Shown piece after piece: positions 62,103-64,000 of a DNA stretch of 64,000 bases. Each line of letters starts with the position of its first letter. Position 1 is the stretch's first letter. The DNA is from Hevea brasiliensis. Its lineage: Eukaryota; Streptophyta; Magnoliopsida; Malpighiales; Euphorbiaceae. The notes beneath the pieces are model-generated. The model was not told the DNA's origin and searched no databases. It was given only the letters and a program-made list of their open reading frames with translations. The position numbers and the translations under genes are program-made. Where the stretch lies: positions 52,742,735 to 52,806,734 of the forward strand of contig NC_079503.1 of the NCBI RefSeq assembly GCF_030052815.1. Direction: 5' to 3'.

Positions 62103-62680
62103 AAACCCGAAAGGGCGCCCTAAAAAAAAAAAAAAAAAAAAAAAGACCTTCTTGGGGTGAAACCAAAAAGGGCGTCCCAAGAACCAAACCGAGGAATAAG
62201 GAAGGGGGCATGAAACCGCGGGTAGAGAGGCAACCGTCACGGCAAGGGACTTCAGAGAACTTGGAATATGGCAGTTAAAAGACTTCAAAACCAACTAAAA
62301 GGAATATATGAGATCTATCCTTGTACCTTTCCTTTTCCTTTGAAAGTCTATTTTTCCTAAAGCCATGATAAAGTTATACTCCATTCCTTCTGCTTTTGTT
62401 TTCCTGCTTGCTCACTTTTTAATACTATCCTTTCTCTTTGACTAATGCGCTATTGATTAGTTAAATTTCTGCCATAAGATTTGAATTTAAAAATTGATAA
62501 CCTCGCATTTTTACTATGAGATTTGCAGGAATAGCCGCCAAAAAAAAAAAAAAAAAAAACACTAGAGGTGAAAACCCGAAAGGGCGCTTCTGGTCGAATG
62601 GACGAAAAGAAAGTGAAAACCCACAAGGGCGCTTTCCGAAGAATAAGGAGAAAGTCGGGAACAGAAAAGGGACATCCGAA
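62100..62680 (+). repeat. Four CCCGAAAGGG-type repeats in E's 3' untranslated region
   Basis: Copies of GTGAAAACCCGAAAGGGCGC and variants lie at 62101, 62157, 62569 and 62614. Two A runs (62123-62144 and 62540-62559) sit between them. The same word is repeated six times in D. Confidence 0.8.
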
Positions 62681-62830
62681 AGAACGAGGTCATAGGTCAG
62701 GCCTTACAACTCCTCCTCCATTAATCGTCCGCCTTCATTATCTTGTTAAGTACACTTTGTCAAGGAATAACTTCATGTGCCAAAGTCAGACTTGTTTTGT
62801 AAGTTGATTTTAATTTTCTACAATTCCACC

Positions 62831-63385
62831 ATCAACCTCTGGTTCCTTGATCTAAGTTGATTTTAATTTCATGCAATTTTAATTTCTGTTATCAACCTCT
62901 GGTTCCTTGATCTAAGTTGATTTTAATTTCCTGCAATTCCACCATCAACCTCTGGTTCCTTGATCTAAGTTGATTTTAATTTCATGCAATTTTAATTCCT
63001 GTTATCAACCTCTGGTTCCTTGATCTAAGTTGATTTTAATTTCCTGCAATTCCACCATCAACCTCTGGTTCCTTGATCTAAGTTGATTTTAATTTCATGC
63101 AATTTTAATTTCTGTTATCAACCTCTGGTTCCTTGATCTAAGTTGATTTTAATTTCCTGCAATTCCACCATCAACCTCTGGTTCCTTGATCTAAGTTGAT
63201 TTTAATTTCATGCAATTTTAATTCCTGTTATCAACCTCTGGTTCCTTGATCTAAGTTGATTTTAATTTCATGCAATTTTAATTTCGTTATCAACCTCGTT
63301 CCTTGATCTAAGTTGATTTTAATTTCATGCAATTTTAATTCCTCGTTATCAACCTCTCGTTTCTAGATCCAAGTTGATTTTAATG
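62831..63385 (+). repeat. Tandem array of alternating 53- and 60-bp units in E
   Basis: Each unit opens ATCAACCTCTGGTTCCTTGA and continues CTAAGTTGATTTTAATTTC; it then ends CTGCAATTCCACC (53 bp) or ATGCAATTTTAATTTCTGTT (60 bp). Units start at 62831, 62891, 62944, 63004, 63057, 63117, 63170, 63230 and about 63288 and 63346. For most of the array the two forms alternate, giving a 113-bp higher-order unit. D has a single copy at the same place. Confidence 0.92.
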
Positions 63386-63506
63386 TTCGAGGTCATTAAC
63401 TTAGGTGTGCTTTAGTTCCCTAATTTCAACACCTAATCGCCCAAAATATGAGTTCAATCTTTACATAATTCCTATACGGAAATTTTTCCTTTAATAGAAA
63501 TTATGT

Positions 63507-63516
63507 AAAGAGGGGC
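63507..63516 (+). other. Polypurine tract of element E
   Basis: AAAGAGGGGC, four bases before the 3' LTR start. Confidence 0.88.
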
Positions 63517-63520
63517 AAAT

Positions 63521-64000
63521 TGTCGACACCATATTTTGGCCGATCCCTAGAATCAATAAAAATTCTTCTTTGAACAAACTAATCTCGCTTTCCGATCCTC
63601 TTAGGCGGTCACATTTCCGATCTCTCCTCACAAAAATTGAATTAATGCCGAGTCCTCATATTCATTAAGCCTCGCGATCTCTCAAATCATTTACCGACCT
63701 CTCAAACCCGTTGTCGAATTTCCTGACTGGCAAGTATATTCCCGATCTCTCGTTGATAAATAAAATGAACCGCACTAGATCTTTTCCTACCGCTTTATTG
63801 CCGACCTCCTTTTCTAAGATTAAGAGCTAAAGTTTGGGTTCGGTTTAACGAGGGTTCCGATCTTAAGTATTCAAGTTAAATTTTCAATTTTAACCAAGTC
63901 CTGCTCAACATTTCTCCCCACCGATCTCATGCTTATTGTGCTTTCCGATCTTTTATACTTAGATTAATAATGGCATTTAGTTCATGTTTCGCTATGCTCA
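63521..64000 (+). mobile_element. 3' LTR of element E, first 480 bp (cut by window end)
   Basis: It starts TGTCGACACC and follows 46288-46772 base by base, with small losses (for example ACTGGCAC there, ACCGCAC here). The rest, including the third copy of the antisense genes, should lie beyond 64000. Confidence 0.92.

Overview
This window is plant DNA, most likely from a eudicot with a large repeat fraction; I cannot name the species. I see no host gene. Almost every base belongs to LTR retrotransposons of two Ty3/gypsy groups. Chromoviruses (Tekay/Del-like, with a C-terminal chromodomain and an initiator-Met-tRNA primer site) fill the left half. Tat/Ogre-like elements (two RNase H domains, a G-patch-like motif, an extra ORF1, a TGGCGACTCCGCTGGG primer site) fill the right half. 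No coding region is intact; stops and frameshifts are numerous.

Layout. 1-2418: end of a chromovirus-type LTR (F). 2419-3843: AT-rich spacer with an LTR-like scrap. 3844-11510: composite A/G, made of a plus-strand long LTR, gag and half of pol, a short LTR, then a minus-strand gag-pol piece ending in an inverted copy of the same short LTR; GTATT flanks both ends. 11516-12641: AT-rich spacer. 12642-24640: chromovirus B (LTR, gag-pol, PPT, broken 3' LTR). B's 3' LTR is cut at 24640/24641 by Tat element D on the minus strand. D's own 3' LTR (24641-26197 plus 37987-42536) is cut by a complete chromovirus C (26198-37981, TSD GGGAC). D's pol (42537-46287, minus strand) is cut by Tat element E (46288 to beyond 64000, plus strand). 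The relative order of insertion is therefore B, then D, then C and E.

Most notable: (1) the roughly 6-kb LTRs of D and E each carry two genes antisense to the element, with their own TATA boxes and a shared promoter motif; the larger, resembling plant 'putative gypsy type transposon' proteins, has a 61-base intron that exactly restores frame. (2) The chromovirus LTRs B and C contain the 3' half of a 5S-rRNA-like internal promoter. (3) The LTRs share a two-hairpin element whose stems covary between families. (4) A/G looks like a head-to-head template-switch product integrated as one unit. (5) Many small indels fall at CAG/CTG sites, which suggests a consensus error at CHG-methylated positions; frameshifts, above all in E, should be read with that in mind.
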